Below are positions 1 to 9,534 of a stretch of DNA of 64,000 nt, piece after piece. A program made the position numbers and the translations under genes. Positions within the stretch are counted from its first letter, which is position 1, and each line of letters opens with the position of its first letter. The stretch lies in the NCBI GenBank assembly GCA_035516255.1, contig DATJAL010000001.1, forward strand, positions 62,001 to 126,000, read 5' to 3'. Origin of the DNA: Chitinivibrionales bacterium (GTDB lineage: Bacteria > Fibrobacterota > Chitinivibrionia > Chitinivibrionales > FEN-1185). The notes beneath the pieces are model-generated. The model did no database searches, was not told where the DNA came from, and saw only the letters and a list, made by a program, of their open reading frames with translations.

Positions 1-430
1 GGGACAGCCCCATACGCCTGATCTGCTGCAAGAAAAACTCCCCTGTTCCCGAAGCACACTTGTTGCCTGAATGGAGCGATACGATCCCTCCCCGCTCGCC
101 GATTTTATAAACAAGCGTTGTTTCACCGCCAAGCGAGACCACGAGGTTGGGAAATTCCTTATTTTTAAAGTCTTCAAAAAGTGCGGTCTCCAGCGCCTCA
201 GGCTCTGAAACGCCGGTAAGCGCCACATTGTTGCGGAAGCTGCGGCCCGTGACCGCAACAGCGTCTATTTCAAATAAATTCAGACCGGAAAGCAGGTTTT
301 GCAAAATCTGACCGGGATTTCCCTCATGGGCAATCCTGCCGGATTGCTCAATGATTTTAAACTCAGCGTCGCCCTTGACAACCGCATACTGGACGGTCGT
401 GGCGCCAAAGCAGATGCCAAGGGATTTCAT
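1..430 (-). CDS. acyl-CoA dehydratase activase (BadF/HgdC type), N-terminal part
   Basis: The gene runs off the left edge of the window, so only the first 143 codons are visible, read from an ATG at 430 on the minus strand. The translation begins MKSLGICFGATTVQYAVVKG, the phosphate-1 loop of an ASKHA-fold ATPase. Later it has a VSLGGETT phosphate-2-like segment and NKCASGTGEFFLQQI, the cysteine-containing signature of BadF/BadG/HgdC ATPases. Known members are ATP-driven [4Fe-4S] electron donors to 2-hydroxyacyl-CoA or benzoyl-CoA dehydratases/reductases. Many anaerobes also carry a long fused 'activase-related' protein of unknown substrate, and this could be one, because the missing C-terminus would decide. 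It is divergent from purC across about 260 bp. Confidence 0.8.
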   Translation of the reverse strand, partial: MKSLGICFGATTVQYAVVKGDAEFKIIEQSGRIAHEGNPGQILQNLLSGLNLFEIDAVAVTGRSFRNNVALTGVSEPEALETALFEDFKNKEFPNLVVSLGGETTLVYKIGERGGIVSLHSGNKCASGTGEFFLQQIRRMGLS

Positions 431-692
431 GTTGCGATCTCCACGATGAATCCTACAAACCTGTTTTCGAAAAACGGCTGCGAAAGGCACGGCACAGGTA
501 ACCTGAATAGAAGATATATTTTGAAAGCGGCACAAACAAAATGCCATGGAATGAGAATGTAATAATGGTAAAACAACCATTCCATTGCGTGAAGACTGCG
601 CGAATCCCTGTTTCCTTTCCCGCAGAACCCGACATAAACTATTTTGGATCATTATTTTCTGCTTTTTTTTTGGGATCTGAGAGGAACCGGAC

Positions 693-1664
693 ATGATTTC
701 AAAAGATTTCATCGGAAAAAACCTCAATAACTGCCTCGACGACACATCATTTTTGAAATTTCCGAACAGAAAAAAAGGCAAGGTTCGCGACATTTATGAT
801 CTTGGGGACAAATTACTCCTCGTTACCACGGACCGGCAGAGCGCATTCGACCGCATTCTGGCAACCATTCCATTCAAAGGACAGGTTCTTAACCAGGTGA
901 GTTCTTTCTGGTTCAACACGACAAATGATATTGTCGCAAACGCGGTGCTCGACGTTCCCGATCCAAATGCGACCGTTGCGAAAAAATGCAGCGTTTTTCC
1001 CGTTGAATTCGTGGTGCGGGGCTACCTCACAGGCTCCACTGATACGGCGGCATGGACGCAGTATTCAAAAGGCATCCGCAACATCTGCGGAAATGTTCTT
1101 CCCGAAGGCATGGTGAAAAATCAGAAATTCGACAAGCCCATTCTGACGCCGACGACGAAATCCGAACTGCATGACGAGTCAATTTCCGCCGCGGAAATTG
1201 TTCATCGGGGATTGATCAAGGAAGATGTTTGGAAAAATCTTGAAAAAATTGTTTTCGGACTTTTCAAGCGCGGCACCGAAATTGCCGGAAAAAACGGGCT
1301 CATTCTCGTTGACACGAAATATGAACTCGGCATTGACAAGAAGGGCGAAATCCTCCTGATTGACGAAATCCATACGCCCGATTCGTCAAGATATTGGCTC
1401 AAGGCAACCTATGCGGATCGGATTGCCCAAAAATTAGAACCCGAAAATATCGACAAGGAATTCCTTCGATTGTGGTTTAAGGAACATTGCGACCCATACA
1501 ACGATACGGTTCTGCCCAAGGCACCGGACGAACTCGTTACTGAGCTTTCAAGCCGATATATCAGGCTGTTTGAAATGATTACAGGAACTAATTTCGTTGT
1601 TGATACTTCAAAACCTATCAAGGAAAGAATGACGAATAACCTTAAAAAGTATTTAATTAAATAA
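693..1664 (+). CDS. purC: phosphoribosylaminoimidazole-succinocarboxamide (SAICAR) synthase
   Basis: PurC joins CAIR and aspartate using ATP to make SAICAR in cytoplasmic purine biosynthesis. The N-terminal KGKVRDIYDLGDKLLLVTTD segment with the following DRQSAFD is the classical SAICAR-synthetase signature, and FVVRGYLTGST plus KPILTPTTKSELHDE follow. At 323 residues it belongs to the longer, yeast-ADE1-like form rather than the roughly 240-residue enterobacterial form. The ATG at 693 has a GAGAGGA-like ribosome site just upstream. It is followed after 36 bp by glyS on the same strand. The other purine gene in the window, purH, is 28 kb away on the opposite strand, so the pathway is not clustered here. 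Confidence 0.95.
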   Translation: MISKDFIGKNLNNCLDDTSFLKFPNRKKGKVRDIYDLGDKLLLVTTDRQSAFDRILATIPFKGQVLNQVSSFWFNTTNDIVANAVLDVPDPNATVAKKCSVFPVEFVVRGYLTGSTDTAAWTQYSKGIRNICGNVLPEGMVKNQKFDKPILTPTTKSELHDESISAAEIVHRGLIKEDVWKNLEKIVFGLFKRGTEIAGKNGLILVDTKYELGIDKKGEILLIDEIHTPDSSRYWLKATYADRIAQKLEPENIDKEFLRLWFKEHCDPYNDTVLPKAPDELVTELSSRYIRLFEMITGTNFVVDTSKPIKERMTNNLKKYLIK

Positions 1665-1700
1665 TAACGAGTTACCGCTGTCATCTAAAGGAATTAATTA

Positions 1701-3035
1701 ATGACATCAAAGCCTCCGGATTTAATGTCCATCATTGTTTCCCTTTCAAAAAGAAGGGGGTTTGTTTTTCAATCAAGCGAAATTTACGGGGGCCTCACCA
1801 GTTGCTGGGACTATGGCCCGCTCGGCGTTGAGCTCAAGCGTAATGTGAAAGAAGCCTGGTGGAAGGCAATGGTCACCAATCGCCGGGACATTGTCGGGCT
1901 GGACGCCGCTATTCTCATGCATCCCAAGGTGTGGGAAGCGTCGGGCCATCTTGCCGGTTTCACCGACCCGCTGGTGGACTGCAAATCCTGCAAGGAACGT
2001 TTTCGCGCAGATCACCTTACCGATCTTAAAAAATGCCCAAAATGCGGCGGCGAGCTCACCGAGGTACGCAAGTTCAACCTGATGTTCAAAACGTTCATGG
2101 GGCCCGTCGAAGACAGCTCCGCTGTTGTTTTCATGCGGCCCGAAACCGCGCAGGGAATCTTTGTAAACTTTGTCAATGTCCAGCAGGCCTCGCGGCTCAA
2201 GCCTCCGTTCGGGATCGCGCAGATCGGAAAATCGTTCAGGAATGAGATCACGCCCGGTAATTTCACCTACCGCACGCGTGAGTTCGAGCAGATGGAAATG
2301 GAGTTCTTCTGCATGCCGGGTACCGATCATGAATGGTACGATTACTGGCGTAACACGCGGCTCTCATGGTACCACAAGCTCGGCGTCAAGACAGAAAATC
2401 TTCGCCTGCGCGACCACAGCCAGGACGAGCTCGCCCATTACGCAAAGGCATGCTGCGACGTGGAATACCTTTTCCCGTTCGGCTGGAGCGAACTTGAAGG
2501 CATCGCCAACCGCACCGATTTTGACCTCAAGCGCCATTCGGAATTCAGCGGGAAGGACCTCTCCTATTTCGACGAGGAATCGAAACAGCACATTTTTCCC
2601 TATGTGATAGAGCCAGCGGCCGGCGCCGACCGAGCCACGCTGGCGTTCCTGATCGACGCGTATGATGTTGACAAAGAGGATTCGCAGCGCGTGATCATGC
2701 GCTTCCACCCGGCACTCGCGCCTATCAAGGCGGCAGTGCTGCCGCTGGTGAAAAAAGAAGGAATGCCGGAAAAGGCGGAAAAAATCTACAAAGACCTTCT
2801 CGACAATTCCGTGCGCGCGTCCTTTGACCTCAACGCGGCCATCGGCCGTCGCTATGCGCGCCAGGACGAGGCGGGCACGCCCTATTGCCTCACGGTGGAC
2901 GGCCAGACCATGCAGGACGACACCGTTACCGTGCGCGAGCGCGATTCGCGCCAGCAAAACCGCATCGCGGCCGCGCAGGCGGTGGAATTCATCACCAATA
3001 AAATCAAGGAAGCCAATCTATGCCTATCCGCGTAA
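1701..3035 (+). CDS. glyS: glycyl-tRNA synthetase, single-chain class II type
   Basis: This enzyme charges tRNA-Gly. The 444-residue chain is the alpha2 (archaeal/eukaryal/Bacillota-like) type, not the alpha2beta2 GlyQ/GlyS type. The N-terminal [16 protein letters not shown] segment, [12 protein letters not shown], class II motif 2 with FRNE at about residues 179-182 and the anticodon-binding C-terminal domain ([18 protein letters not shown]) are all visible. An inserted zinc-ribbon-like element has cysteines at about residues 94, 97, 112 and 115. The ATG at 1701 is preceded by an AAAGGA site. Its last 16 bases overlap the start of ddl, suggesting translational coupling. Confidence 0.95.
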   Translation: MTSKPPDLMSIIVSLSKRRGFVFQSSEIYGGLTSCWDYGPLGVELKRNVKEAWWKAMVTNRRDIVGLDAAILMHPKVWEASGHLAGFTDPLVDCKSCKERFRADHLTDLKKCPKCGGELTEVRKFNLMFKTFMGPVEDSSAVVFMRPETAQGIFVNFVNVQQASRLKPPFGIAQIGKSFRNEITPGNFTYRTREFEQMEMEFFCMPGTDHEWYDYWRNTRLSWYHKLGVKTENLRLRDHSQDELAHYAKACCDVEYLFPFGWSELEGIANRTDFDLKRHSEFSGKDLSYFDEESKQHIFPYVIEPAAGADRATLAFLIDAYDVDKEDSQRVIMRFHPALAPIKAAVLPLVKKEGMPEKAEKIYKDLLDNSVRASFDLNAAIGRRYARQDEAGTPYCLTVDGQTMQDDTVTVRERDSRQQNRIAAAQAVEFITNKIKEANLCLSA

Positions 3036-4063
3036 ACGTTGTCATGGGAGGACCGTCGGCGGAACACGAGATTTCGCTGCTCTCGGGCAGAGAAGTGCTC
3101 CTGAACATCAACCGCAGGAAATATTCCGCGCGGGCAGTGGTGATATCCATTGACCAGGAGTTTTACTATTGCGACATAAAAAAACGCGTTCCGGCCATTG
3201 AGGAATTTGCCGAGCCGGGCAAGAGCAGAAATTTCAAGGGGCCGTTCAAGCCGTATGCATCCGAAGCGGTTTGGAAACGCTGCGATGTCGCTTTTCTCGC
3301 GGTTCACGGCTCGTTCGGCGAAGACGGCCTGCTGCAGGGATATCTTGACACCCTGCTTATTCCCTATACCGGCTCAGGCGTTTTTGCCAGCGCCGTTGCA
3401 ATGAACAAAATCGCGACGAAGTTCATTTTTGAGCAAAATGGCATTAAGACTCCTCCCTTCTGTGTTGCAGGTAAAGATCACCCTGAAATCACATGGAATT
3501 ATCTCGCCGAAAAATTCGGCTATCCGATGTTCGTCAAATGCCCGCAATCCGGTTCCAGCAGGCTCATGACGCGCGTCGACTGCGGCGCAGGACTCGGCAC
3601 AAAGCTTGAGGAATACCGGCAGTATTCTCCGGAAATACTTGTCGAAAAAGGAATCGGCGGCCCAGAGTTCAGCTGTCCGGTTCTCGAAATGTCCGACGGC
3701 ACAATCAAGGCCCTTCCTCCCATAGAAATCCGGCCCGTAAAAGGAAACTATTTCAGTTTCAAGGCAAAATATGAAGACGGAGGTTCCGAGGAAATCGTGC
3801 CGGCCCCGCGCAGTAAAAAGCTTCTTGAACAAATCCAAGAGCTGTCGCTTAAATGCCACAGGCTGCTCGGCTGCCGCGGCATATCGCGCACCGACATGAT
3901 TCTCGGCAATGACGGGACTCTCTTCGTGCTTGAGCTGAACTCATTGCCCGGCCTTACCGCGAATTCACTGCTCCCCAAGTCCTTTAAAGCCGCGGGCGGC
4001 ACCTACAAGCAGCTTATCGACATTCTGATCAACGTCGCTTTAAAGAACCCGATTACCCCCTGA
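3020..4063 (+). CDS. ddl: D-alanine--D-alanine ligase
   Basis: Ddl makes the D-Ala-D-Ala dipeptide for peptidoglycan. The protein starts with the family's [19 protein letters not shown] segment, carries the [12 protein letters not shown] motif in the N-terminal domain, and has an ATP-grasp core ending in [12 protein letters not shown] and [10 protein letters not shown], which supply Mg- and substrate-binding residues. The length of 347 residues is normal. The start lies inside the end of glyS (16-base overlap), and its TGA stop shares one base with the ATG of tsaB, so the three genes are very likely one transcript. Start choice is fixed by the motif beginning at about residue 6. Confidence 0.95.
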   Translation: MPIRVNVVMGGPSAEHEISLLSGREVLLNINRRKYSARAVVISIDQEFYYCDIKKRVPAIEEFAEPGKSRNFKGPFKPYASEAVWKRCDVAFLAVHGSFGEDGLLQGYLDTLLIPYTGSGVFASAVAMNKIATKFIFEQNGIKTPPFCVAGKDHPEITWNYLAEKFGYPMFVKCPQSGSSRLMTRVDCGAGLGTKLEEYRQYSPEILVEKGIGGPEFSCPVLEMSDGTIKALPPIEIRPVKGNYFSFKAKYEDGGSEEIVPAPRSKKLLEQIQELSLKCHRLLGCRGISRTDMILGNDGTLFVLELNSLPGLTANSLLPKSFKAAGGTYKQLIDILINVALKNPITP

Positions 4064-4752
4064 TGAATTACGTGCTCGGCATTGATACTTCGTCAATCGA
4101 GCTCGGCGTAGGCCTCGCCCGCGGCACTGAACCGGTCATGGCGATATCACGCTATCTACGCAATTCGCACGCAGAGCACATCGCGCAGTGCGTGGATTTT
4201 CTCCTCAAAGCAAACAACATATCCGCTGCAGACATCACCTATGCGGGAATCGCCGTGGGCCCCGGCTCATTCACCGGGCTGCGTATAGGAATTGCATTCC
4301 TCAAGGGCTTTTTTTTGGGCCGCGAAACGTCCGTACTGCAGGTTTCGTCGCTTGAAAGCGTTGCCGGGTCATGGCATGTTGACGGAAGAGACATTGTATC
4401 CGCATCTGACGCGCGAAACGGCCAGGTGTTCTGGGCGCGTTTCCATAAAGCCGGCGGCGCAACCGCTCGCCTCACTCCTGACGCGCTTGTTACCGCCCAG
4501 GAATTCAGGTCCGCGGTTAAGGACAGCGACATTGTTCTCACCGACGCGCTCGGTTATGCGAAAAGCGTTGTTTTTAATTTCCTCAAAGACAGGCCGGATG
4601 CATTTTCTGTGGAGGATCATCCCTTGCAGCGGGGGCTGTCCAGTGCCATGCTTGCGGCAAGAAAGATTAAGGACGCCGGCGCTTGGAGAAAAGCGGGCGA
4701 TATTGTGCCGGAATACCTGAGTTCCGTACCGTTTAAAAAGGAAAAAGAATAG
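4063..4752 (+). CDS. tsaB: tRNA threonylcarbamoyladenosine biosynthesis protein TsaB
   Basis: TsaB is the ASKHA-fold partner of TsaD (with TsaE) needed for the universal t6A37 modification of ANN-decoding tRNAs. The sequence opens with YVLGIDTSSIELGVGL, the nucleotide-fold phosphate loop, and has AVGPGSFTGLRIGIAFLKG, the most conserved TsaB segment. The 229-residue length is typical. It overlaps the ddl stop by one base and is followed after 3 bp by an exported-protein gene. No tsaD or tsaE is in the window. Confidence 0.92.
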   Translation: MNYVLGIDTSSIELGVGLARGTEPVMAISRYLRNSHAEHIAQCVDFLLKANNISAADITYAGIAVGPGSFTGLRIGIAFLKGFFLGRETSVLQVSSLESVAGSWHVDGRDIVSASDARNGQVFWARFHKAGGATARLTPDALVTAQEFRSAVKDSDIVLTDALGYAKSVVFNFLKDRPDAFSVEDHPLQRGLSSAMLAARKIKDAGAWRKAGDIVPEYLSSVPFKKEKE

Positions 4753-4755
4753 TTC

Positions 4756-5796
4756 ATGACGTTATTGACTTCTAAATTCATATCCCGATGCTGCTACAGC
4801 ATTATTTCAATCGTGTGCATGACGATTTTTTTAGCCATCGAATTATCGTATGGCCAAGATACTTTACAAATAAAAAAGACTGCCGCAGCCGACACATCGG
4901 CAATCGTAAAAAAGGATTCGGCCACAATCGTAAAGGCAAACGCAGTTGACACAACGAAGCATTTACCATTGCCAGGTGCGATGACAAAAAAAGAAGAAGA
5001 CACAACCTCGCTGTTCCTGAAGACGCAGTATTTTAATTTCGGCGTTGACTGGGACATCGGGTCATATGATATTCTGTCGGAATGGCAGAAAAACTTGCCT
5101 GATTCCGTGCAAAATATCCTTCCTATAAATCCCGACACCCTTGGTTTTACCATCAAGGAACCGGTAAATTCCTATAACGTCATGTTTCCCATTTCGTTCT
5201 CGTATACGCCGTTCGTTTACACCAGGAGTTCGTTGGGATTCGAAGGATCGTTTTCCTATATCGGAAAAACATTGCAGGCCGAATTGATCCGCGACACCAC
5301 CAAGGGCAAAATAGACTACAGCCAGTCCATGACTGCCATGTCGGTTTCGGTTGGGGTGATATACCGGCGAGCGCTTAACGAAAAATATTTCAAAATTGAA
5401 GGCGCCGACCGGACATCGTTTCTCTTCGGCGTTTACGCCCTGCCTATTATCTACATCTCACGGGAGTATTCCCTCAAGCCTTCCGGTGATGTCGGCGATT
5501 CCGTGATGGCTGCGGCAAATAGCAGGATAACAAACCTGTATGCAAGAGGCTTGGGCGCTGCCTGGAGATTGGGCATTTGCTCGCAAAAGGCGCTTTCCCG
5601 CGCTTCCGGCTTCGAAGTTGCAATTTCATATATAGGGCGATACTCCGGATATTTCAGACAAGGCGGCCGGTTGGTTAATAATAAAGACATAAATCCGGCT
5701 GCTGAACATCCGGACGACAAGCTTTCGTTTTTTTCCAATATGGTTGAAATAAAGCTTGAGGTTTTGATAGGGGTAAAGCCGAAGGAGAAGAAATAA
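4756..5796 (+). CDS. predicted outer-membrane beta-barrel protein, function unknown
   Basis: I do not recognise a family. The 346-residue protein has an N-terminal hydrophobic segment (residues about 9-33, ending near SYGQD) that looks like a signal peptide. A polar linker rich in Lys, Asp, Thr and Ala follows (about 35-85), then a C-terminal region of alternating aromatic/hydrophobic residues typical of a beta-barrel (for example VMFPISFSYTPFVYTRSSLG and MVEIKLEVLIGVKP at the end). It starts 3 bp after tsaB and probably ends the glyS-ddl-tsaB transcript. It converges on the acyltransferase gene 30 bp downstream, with no clear terminator hairpin between them. Confidence 0.6.
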   Translation: MTLLTSKFISRCCYSIISIVCMTIFLAIELSYGQDTLQIKKTAAADTSAIVKKDSATIVKANAVDTTKHLPLPGAMTKKEEDTTSLFLKTQYFNFGVDWDIGSYDILSEWQKNLPDSVQNILPINPDTLGFTIKEPVNSYNVMFPISFSYTPFVYTRSSLGFEGSFSYIGKTLQAELIRDTTKGKIDYSQSMTAMSVSVGVIYRRALNEKYFKIEGADRTSFLFGVYALPIIYISREYSLKPSGDVGDSVMAAANSRITNLYARGLGAAWRLGICSQKALSRASGFEVAISYIGRYSGYFRQGGRLVNNKDINPAAEHPDDKLSFFSNMVEIKLEVLIGVKPKEKK

Positions 5797-5825
5797 CGCG
5801 AATTCGATGCATGTTAGCGCCTGTT

Positions 5826-6929
5826 TTATGGAAGGACATATTTCATCAGGGGAATTTTCCTCAGGGCAACCACCGCAAATAGACAAACAGTAAAAGTCAC
5901 TCCAGCCGTTAACGGAATTCCGATGGCGGGATGAACCGTGCATGCCTCAAGCGAAAACCACCGGAGATGGCTTTTCAGTATCTCCAGTACCAGAATATGC
6001 ATCAGATAAATACTGAAGCTCGCCGAACTTGTCATGGTGACAAAATTATTTGCAAATGAAAATATCCCCCTGAATCCTCCCGATAAAGTGTTCCTGAAAA
6101 CCAGAAACAGGCAGACCGCTGCCGCTATGACGTTGGGGCTTAAAAAATCCTCAAAAGTTCCATTATAACCCGCATTGCTGTTAGCCGAAAGATAATAGGT
6201 GGCGATAGCGGTAAATGCCAGACAAGCAAACATCACAAGAATCAAATATTTCACTGCGCTTTTTTTTATCGAAAAATCTCGCAGAAAATTTCCCAGCAGA
6301 AACACGCCCAGAAAACCGCCGGCGACCATTATCGGAATTCCAATTGAAAAACCGGCGTAATGACGGATTAAAGGATAAACAGCGGTTCCAATGAACCATA
6401 AGGTGAGAAGATATGCCTGGTTGGCTCTTGAGGCATATTTAACATATACGCGAAAGACCGGCACGGCAAGGTAAATTCCCATGATCGTATAGATGAACCA
6501 CAAATGATAATATACCGGCCCGGTAATAAATTCCTTCGCAAGTTGTAAAATCGTTGAAAAAGACGTGACCGCATGCGTCTTCCAAAAAAAATAAACAGTA
6601 CCCCACGCTAGAAACGGGACAACTATTCTCAGGAAGCGTTTTCGAAAAAAACTAACGGCGCTTTCTTCTTTATTATGAGCTAGAAGAAGCAGCCCGCTTA
6701 TCATGACAAACAATGCGATGCTCGGCCTCGAAAACGAATACACGGCATTAGCGATCCACCACCAGCTGAGCCGGTACGAGTAAAAATCCTGCGCCACCGG
6801 AGAAGAAACATGGAGAAAAACAATCGCGATTATAGAGACGGCGCGAATGGCGTCAGGATAGAACAGCCTTGTTGAATACGGGGATTTCAATCCGTTTGCC
6901 ATGCTGATAAAATATGATTCTGCGTGCAA
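5826..6929 (-). CDS. acyltransferase 3 family membrane protein (surface-glycan O-acyltransferase-like)
   Basis: A 367-residue polytopic membrane protein. The N-terminal YPDAIRAVSIIAIVFLHVS segment matches the 'D-x-lR-x-iaii-V-l-x-H' first-helix signature of the acyltransferase-3 family (OafA/NodX/WecH), whose conserved histidine is thought to take part in acyl transfer. About ten hydrophobic helices follow. Members acetylate or otherwise acylate O-antigen, Nod factors, peptidoglycan or antibiotics; the substrate here cannot be told. A second in-frame ATG lies at 6902 and neither has a convincing ribosome site. It is divergent from the WbqC-like gene, which may hint at a shared surface-polysaccharide role. 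Confidence 0.8.
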   Translation of the reverse strand: MHAESYFISMANGLKSPYSTRLFYPDAIRAVSIIAIVFLHVSSPVAQDFYSYRLSWWWIANAVYSFSRPSIALFVMISGLLLLAHNKEESAVSFFRKRFLRIVVPFLAWGTVYFFWKTHAVTSFSTILQLAKEFITGPVYYHLWFIYTIMGIYLAVPVFRVYVKYASRANQAYLLTLWFIGTAVYPLIRHYAGFSIGIPIMVAGGFLGVFLLGNFLRDFSIKKSAVKYLILVMFACLAFTAIATYYLSANSNAGYNGTFEDFLSPNVIAAAVCLFLVFRNTLSGGFRGIFSFANNFVTMTSSASFSIYLMHILVLEILKSHLRWFSLEACTVHPAIGIPLTAGVTFTVCLFAVVALRKIPLMKYVLP

Positions 6930-7011
6930 GCCATCCAGTTTGAAATCCCGTAAATAGTGATGCTTCGACTGAGTACTTTCTTTTTCTCTTCCCGTTTTAT
7001 ATACTACTTAC

Positions 7012-7716
7012 ATGAAGCTGGCAATCCATCAACCGCATTACATGCCGGGGCCGGCATACTTCCATAAAATGGCAAGCGCCGACTTTTTCGTGTTTCTCAA
7101 TGACGCACAATTCGAGAAAAATGAATGGCAGCATCGCAACCGCATCAGAAACGCGTCGGGAGCGCAATGGCTCTCGGTTCCCACCACTTACAAATTCCCG
7201 CAGAAAATCAACGAAGTTGAAGTCGATTTCAGCCAGAATTGGCAAAGAAACCATTTTCATTCCATTGAGGCCTGCTATGGAAAAGCGGCGTTTTACTCTA
7301 AATACGCGCCGCTGTTTGCCGAGTTCTTCTGCGCCCCCTGCAGCAAAATAGACCGCATTGACATTGATTCGGTAAAACTCCTCGCCGGCATTCTGGGAAT
7401 CAAAACCGAATACGCCCTGACCTCTGACTATAAATTCAAGGGCGAATCAACCGAGAAGCTTGTTGCCATTTGCAAACATTTCAAGGCCACCTCCTACATC
7501 GCGGACGACGGCAGCGGAGATTATTTGAACATGGAGCTTTTCGAAAAGGCCGGGATCAAGGTGGTATTCCAGCGCTTCAACTATCCCGTTTATGCTCAGC
7601 ACTGGGCAAAGACACCGGATGATTTTATTCCGGGCCTGTCGGCGATCGACCTGCTATTTAATTGCGGCCCCAAAAGCATGGACATTTTAATGCCAAAAAG
7701 TCCCAGCACTTCGTAG
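7012..7716 (+). CDS. WbqC-like family protein
   Basis: The 234-residue sequence starts MKLAIHQPHYMPGPAYFHKM and continues with the FLNDAQFEKNEWQHRNRIR segment, both hallmarks of the WbqC family (named from O-antigen clusters, biochemical role unproven, proposed to act in sugar-nucleotide or acyl-sugar metabolism). The QPHY(L/M)PW-like start fixes the ATG at 7012. There is no Shine-Dalgarno; instead TATACT at 7000-7005 ends six bases before the ATG, raising the possibility of a leaderless message. It stands alone on its strand, 96 bp upstream of the ORF's neighbour region and 116 bp before the MinD-like gene. Confidence 0.82.
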   Translation: MKLAIHQPHYMPGPAYFHKMASADFFVFLNDAQFEKNEWQHRNRIRNASGAQWLSVPTTYKFPQKINEVEVDFSQNWQRNHFHSIEACYGKAAFYSKYAPLFAEFFCAPCSKIDRIDIDSVKLLAGILGIKTEYALTSDYKFKGESTEKLVAICKHFKATSYIADDGSGDYLNMELFEKAGIKVVFQRFNYPVYAQHWAKTPDDFIPGLSAIDLLFNCGPKSMDILMPKSPSTS

Positions 7717-7801
7717 AAGACATTTCTGATTATTTTTTTAGAATATGCCATCTATACAATTATCGCTACTACGAAAAAGGAACAAATACTATTTTTCATC
7801 C

Positions 7802-7819
7802 TTCATTTTTTAAAATGAA
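7802..7819. repeat. AT-rich perfect inverted repeat before MinD-like gene
   Basis: TTCATTTT and AAAATGAA are separated by TT. The repeat sits just upstream of the GAGG ribosome site of the MinD-like gene and could be an operator or a weak leader hairpin. There is no T-run or GC stem to support a terminator. Confidence 0.35.
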
Positions 7820-7832
7820 ATGAGGGCACTTT

Positions 7833-8762
7833 ATGTATTGGGGAGACAAAAACGTTATTGCAGTCGGCAGCGGCAAGGCCGGGATCGGCAAGACCACCTT
7901 TGTCGCCAATCTCGGCGTGTCCATGGCCGCAGCGGGAAAAAACGTCGTGGTGATTGACGCGGACACCGGCGCCACCAACCTCCACACCCTTCTCGGAGTG
8001 ACAACGCCGCAAAAAACGCTCGATGACTTTCTCAACAACCATCAGACCGATCTTTCCACGGTTCTGGCCGATACACCCTATCCCAACCTCATGCTGCTCG
8101 GATCCGCCAGCGGCGTGCTTTCCCTTGCGTCTCCCAACTACAGCGAGCGCCAGCGTCTTTTCCATGCCATTCAGAAGCTAAAGGCGGACGTGATCATTTT
8201 CGACATCGCTGCGGCGCCGCATCAGCGGGCAACCGACTTTTTCTCCCTGGCGCCGGCAGGCATTATTCTTATAGAGCCTGCCGCCGCGACCCTCGACAGC
8301 ACCTTCTCTTTTATCAAGAACCTTCTCGTGCGCGGCCTGGTACGCAGGTTTTATCACGATAAAGAGATAACCGCGTTTATCCAGGAAACGGTTTCGCACA
8401 GCACACAGAACAGCCTGCGCCTTAATGAACTGCTCGCCAAACTCGAGGAAAAAGCGCCGGGAAAAGTAAGCGCCTACCGCCAGCTCTTTCTTGAAGGTGT
8501 TTCAAGCATGTTCATTGTCACCAATTCAGTTAAAAATGTCGATCAGAAAGCCGAAGGGACCAAATTCGCGCGCCGCGTCAAACGGGAACTGGCATTTCAC
8601 ATGGGAGTGTTGGGCTCGCTTCCCTATGAACCGTCGATGAGCGAAACGATCGCCGGCCGCGTTCCGTTCGTGGCAAAGAGCCCTAGAAGCGATTATTCAA
8701 AAAAAATGTCGGCCATTGCGTCGAAAATCATCACGCTCAAACCGCCAGAATCCCCTCAATAA
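7833..8762 (+). CDS. MinD/ParA-superfamily P-loop ATPase (FlhG-like)
   Basis: A 309-residue ATPase with a deviant Walker A motif GSGKAGIGKTT (signature Lys15 and catalytic Lys20) and IDADTGATN at about residues 41-49, the switch region of MinD/FlhG/ParA proteins. Family members dimerise on ATP and position division, flagellar or other machinery, usually at the membrane. The canonical KGGVGKT is altered to KAGIGKT. There is no MinC, MinE, FlhF or chromosome-partition gene beside it, so its cargo is unknown. The C-terminal part (FARRVKRELAFHMGVLGSLP) resembles the regulatory end of FlhG-type proteins. A GAGG ribosome site precedes the ATG. nth follows after 20 bp. Confidence 0.8.
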   Translation: MYWGDKNVIAVGSGKAGIGKTTFVANLGVSMAAAGKNVVVIDADTGATNLHTLLGVTTPQKTLDDFLNNHQTDLSTVLADTPYPNLMLLGSASGVLSLASPNYSERQRLFHAIQKLKADVIIFDIAAAPHQRATDFFSLAPAGIILIEPAAATLDSTFSFIKNLLVRGLVRRFYHDKEITAFIQETVSHSTQNSLRLNELLAKLEEKAPGKVSAYRQLFLEGVSSMFIVTNSVKNVDQKAEGTKFARRVKRELAFHMGVLGSLPYEPSMSETIAGRVPFVAKSPRSDYSKKMSAIASKIITLKPPESPQ

Positions 8763-8782
8763 TCGGCGCATCATCCCCCTCC

Positions 8783-9469
8783 ATGCACAATGCAAAAAAA
8801 AACGTAAACATTAGGGCGGTGTATTCGATCCTTAAAAGGGAATTCGCAAAGTACCGTGTTCCAGTGGTCGACCTCATTGAGATGCAAACCGACGATCCGT
8901 TCAAGGTCCTGGTCACCACCATATTGAGCGCGAGAACAAAAGACGAAACGACCACGCAGGCGTCGCGACGCCTGTTTGCCAAGGTCAAGAAACTCTCTGA
9001 CTTTGTAAAAATTTCCAAGCACGATATTGAAAAGCTCATTTTCCCTGTCGGGTTCTACAGGACAAAGGCCAAACATCTTAAAGAATTGCCTGGTGCAATA
9101 AAAACATTGTTTTCAGGGGCAATTCCGGATTCGGTGGACGAGCTGATAAAGCTTCCCGGTGTCGGACGGAAAACGGCAAACCTGGTCGTTGCCGTCGCCT
9201 TCCACAAGCCCGCGGTTTGCGTTGACGTTCACGTTCACCGGATTTGCAACAGGCTCGGCTATGTGAAAACTAAAACGCCGTTTGAAACCGAAATGAAACT
9301 GCGCGAGGTGCTGCCGGTGGAATTGTGGATGATGTTCAATTCGTATCTCGTCTCCTTTGGCCAGCATTTGTGTTATCCCGTTAACCCTCGATGCGATATC
9401 TGCCCCGTCGCCCGATACTGCAACAGGGTTGGCGTTGTAACAAAATTTTCTTTGAAAAGCTTTTCATAG
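8783..9469 (+). CDS. nth: endonuclease III (DNA glycosylase/AP lyase)
   Basis: Nth removes oxidised pyrimidines and nicks the abasic site in base-excision repair. The helix-hairpin-helix LPGVGRKTANLV carries catalytic Lys130, VDVHVHR carries catalytic Asp148, and the C-terminus has four cysteines (197, 204, 207, 213) spaced C-x6-C-x2-C-x5-C for the [4Fe-4S] cluster. At 228 residues it is of normal length. It follows the MinD-like gene by 20 bp and may be cotranscribed. The proposed ATG has no clear ribosome site, so the exact N-terminus is less certain than the identity. Confidence 0.93.
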   Translation: MHNAKKNVNIRAVYSILKREFAKYRVPVVDLIEMQTDDPFKVLVTTILSARTKDETTTQASRRLFAKVKKLSDFVKISKHDIEKLIFPVGFYRTKAKHLKELPGAIKTLFSGAIPDSVDELIKLPGVGRKTANLVVAVAFHKPAVCVDVHVHRICNRLGYVKTKTPFETEMKLREVLPVELWMMFNSYLVSFGQHLCYPVNPRCDICPVARYCNRVGVVTKFSLKSFS

Positions 9470-9534
9470 CCCCGCAGTTTTTATATTTTGGTAGATAACA
9501 ACAGGCAGGCATATTCCCTGAAAAGGAGGCAACA

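Noticed and set aside
299-562. Plus-strand open frame before purC
   Set aside because: It overlaps the strongly supported activase gene on the other strand and has no homologous-looking features.
1773-2330. Long minus-strand open frame inside glyS
   Set aside because: Shadow of a strongly conserved gene; the translation has no motif.
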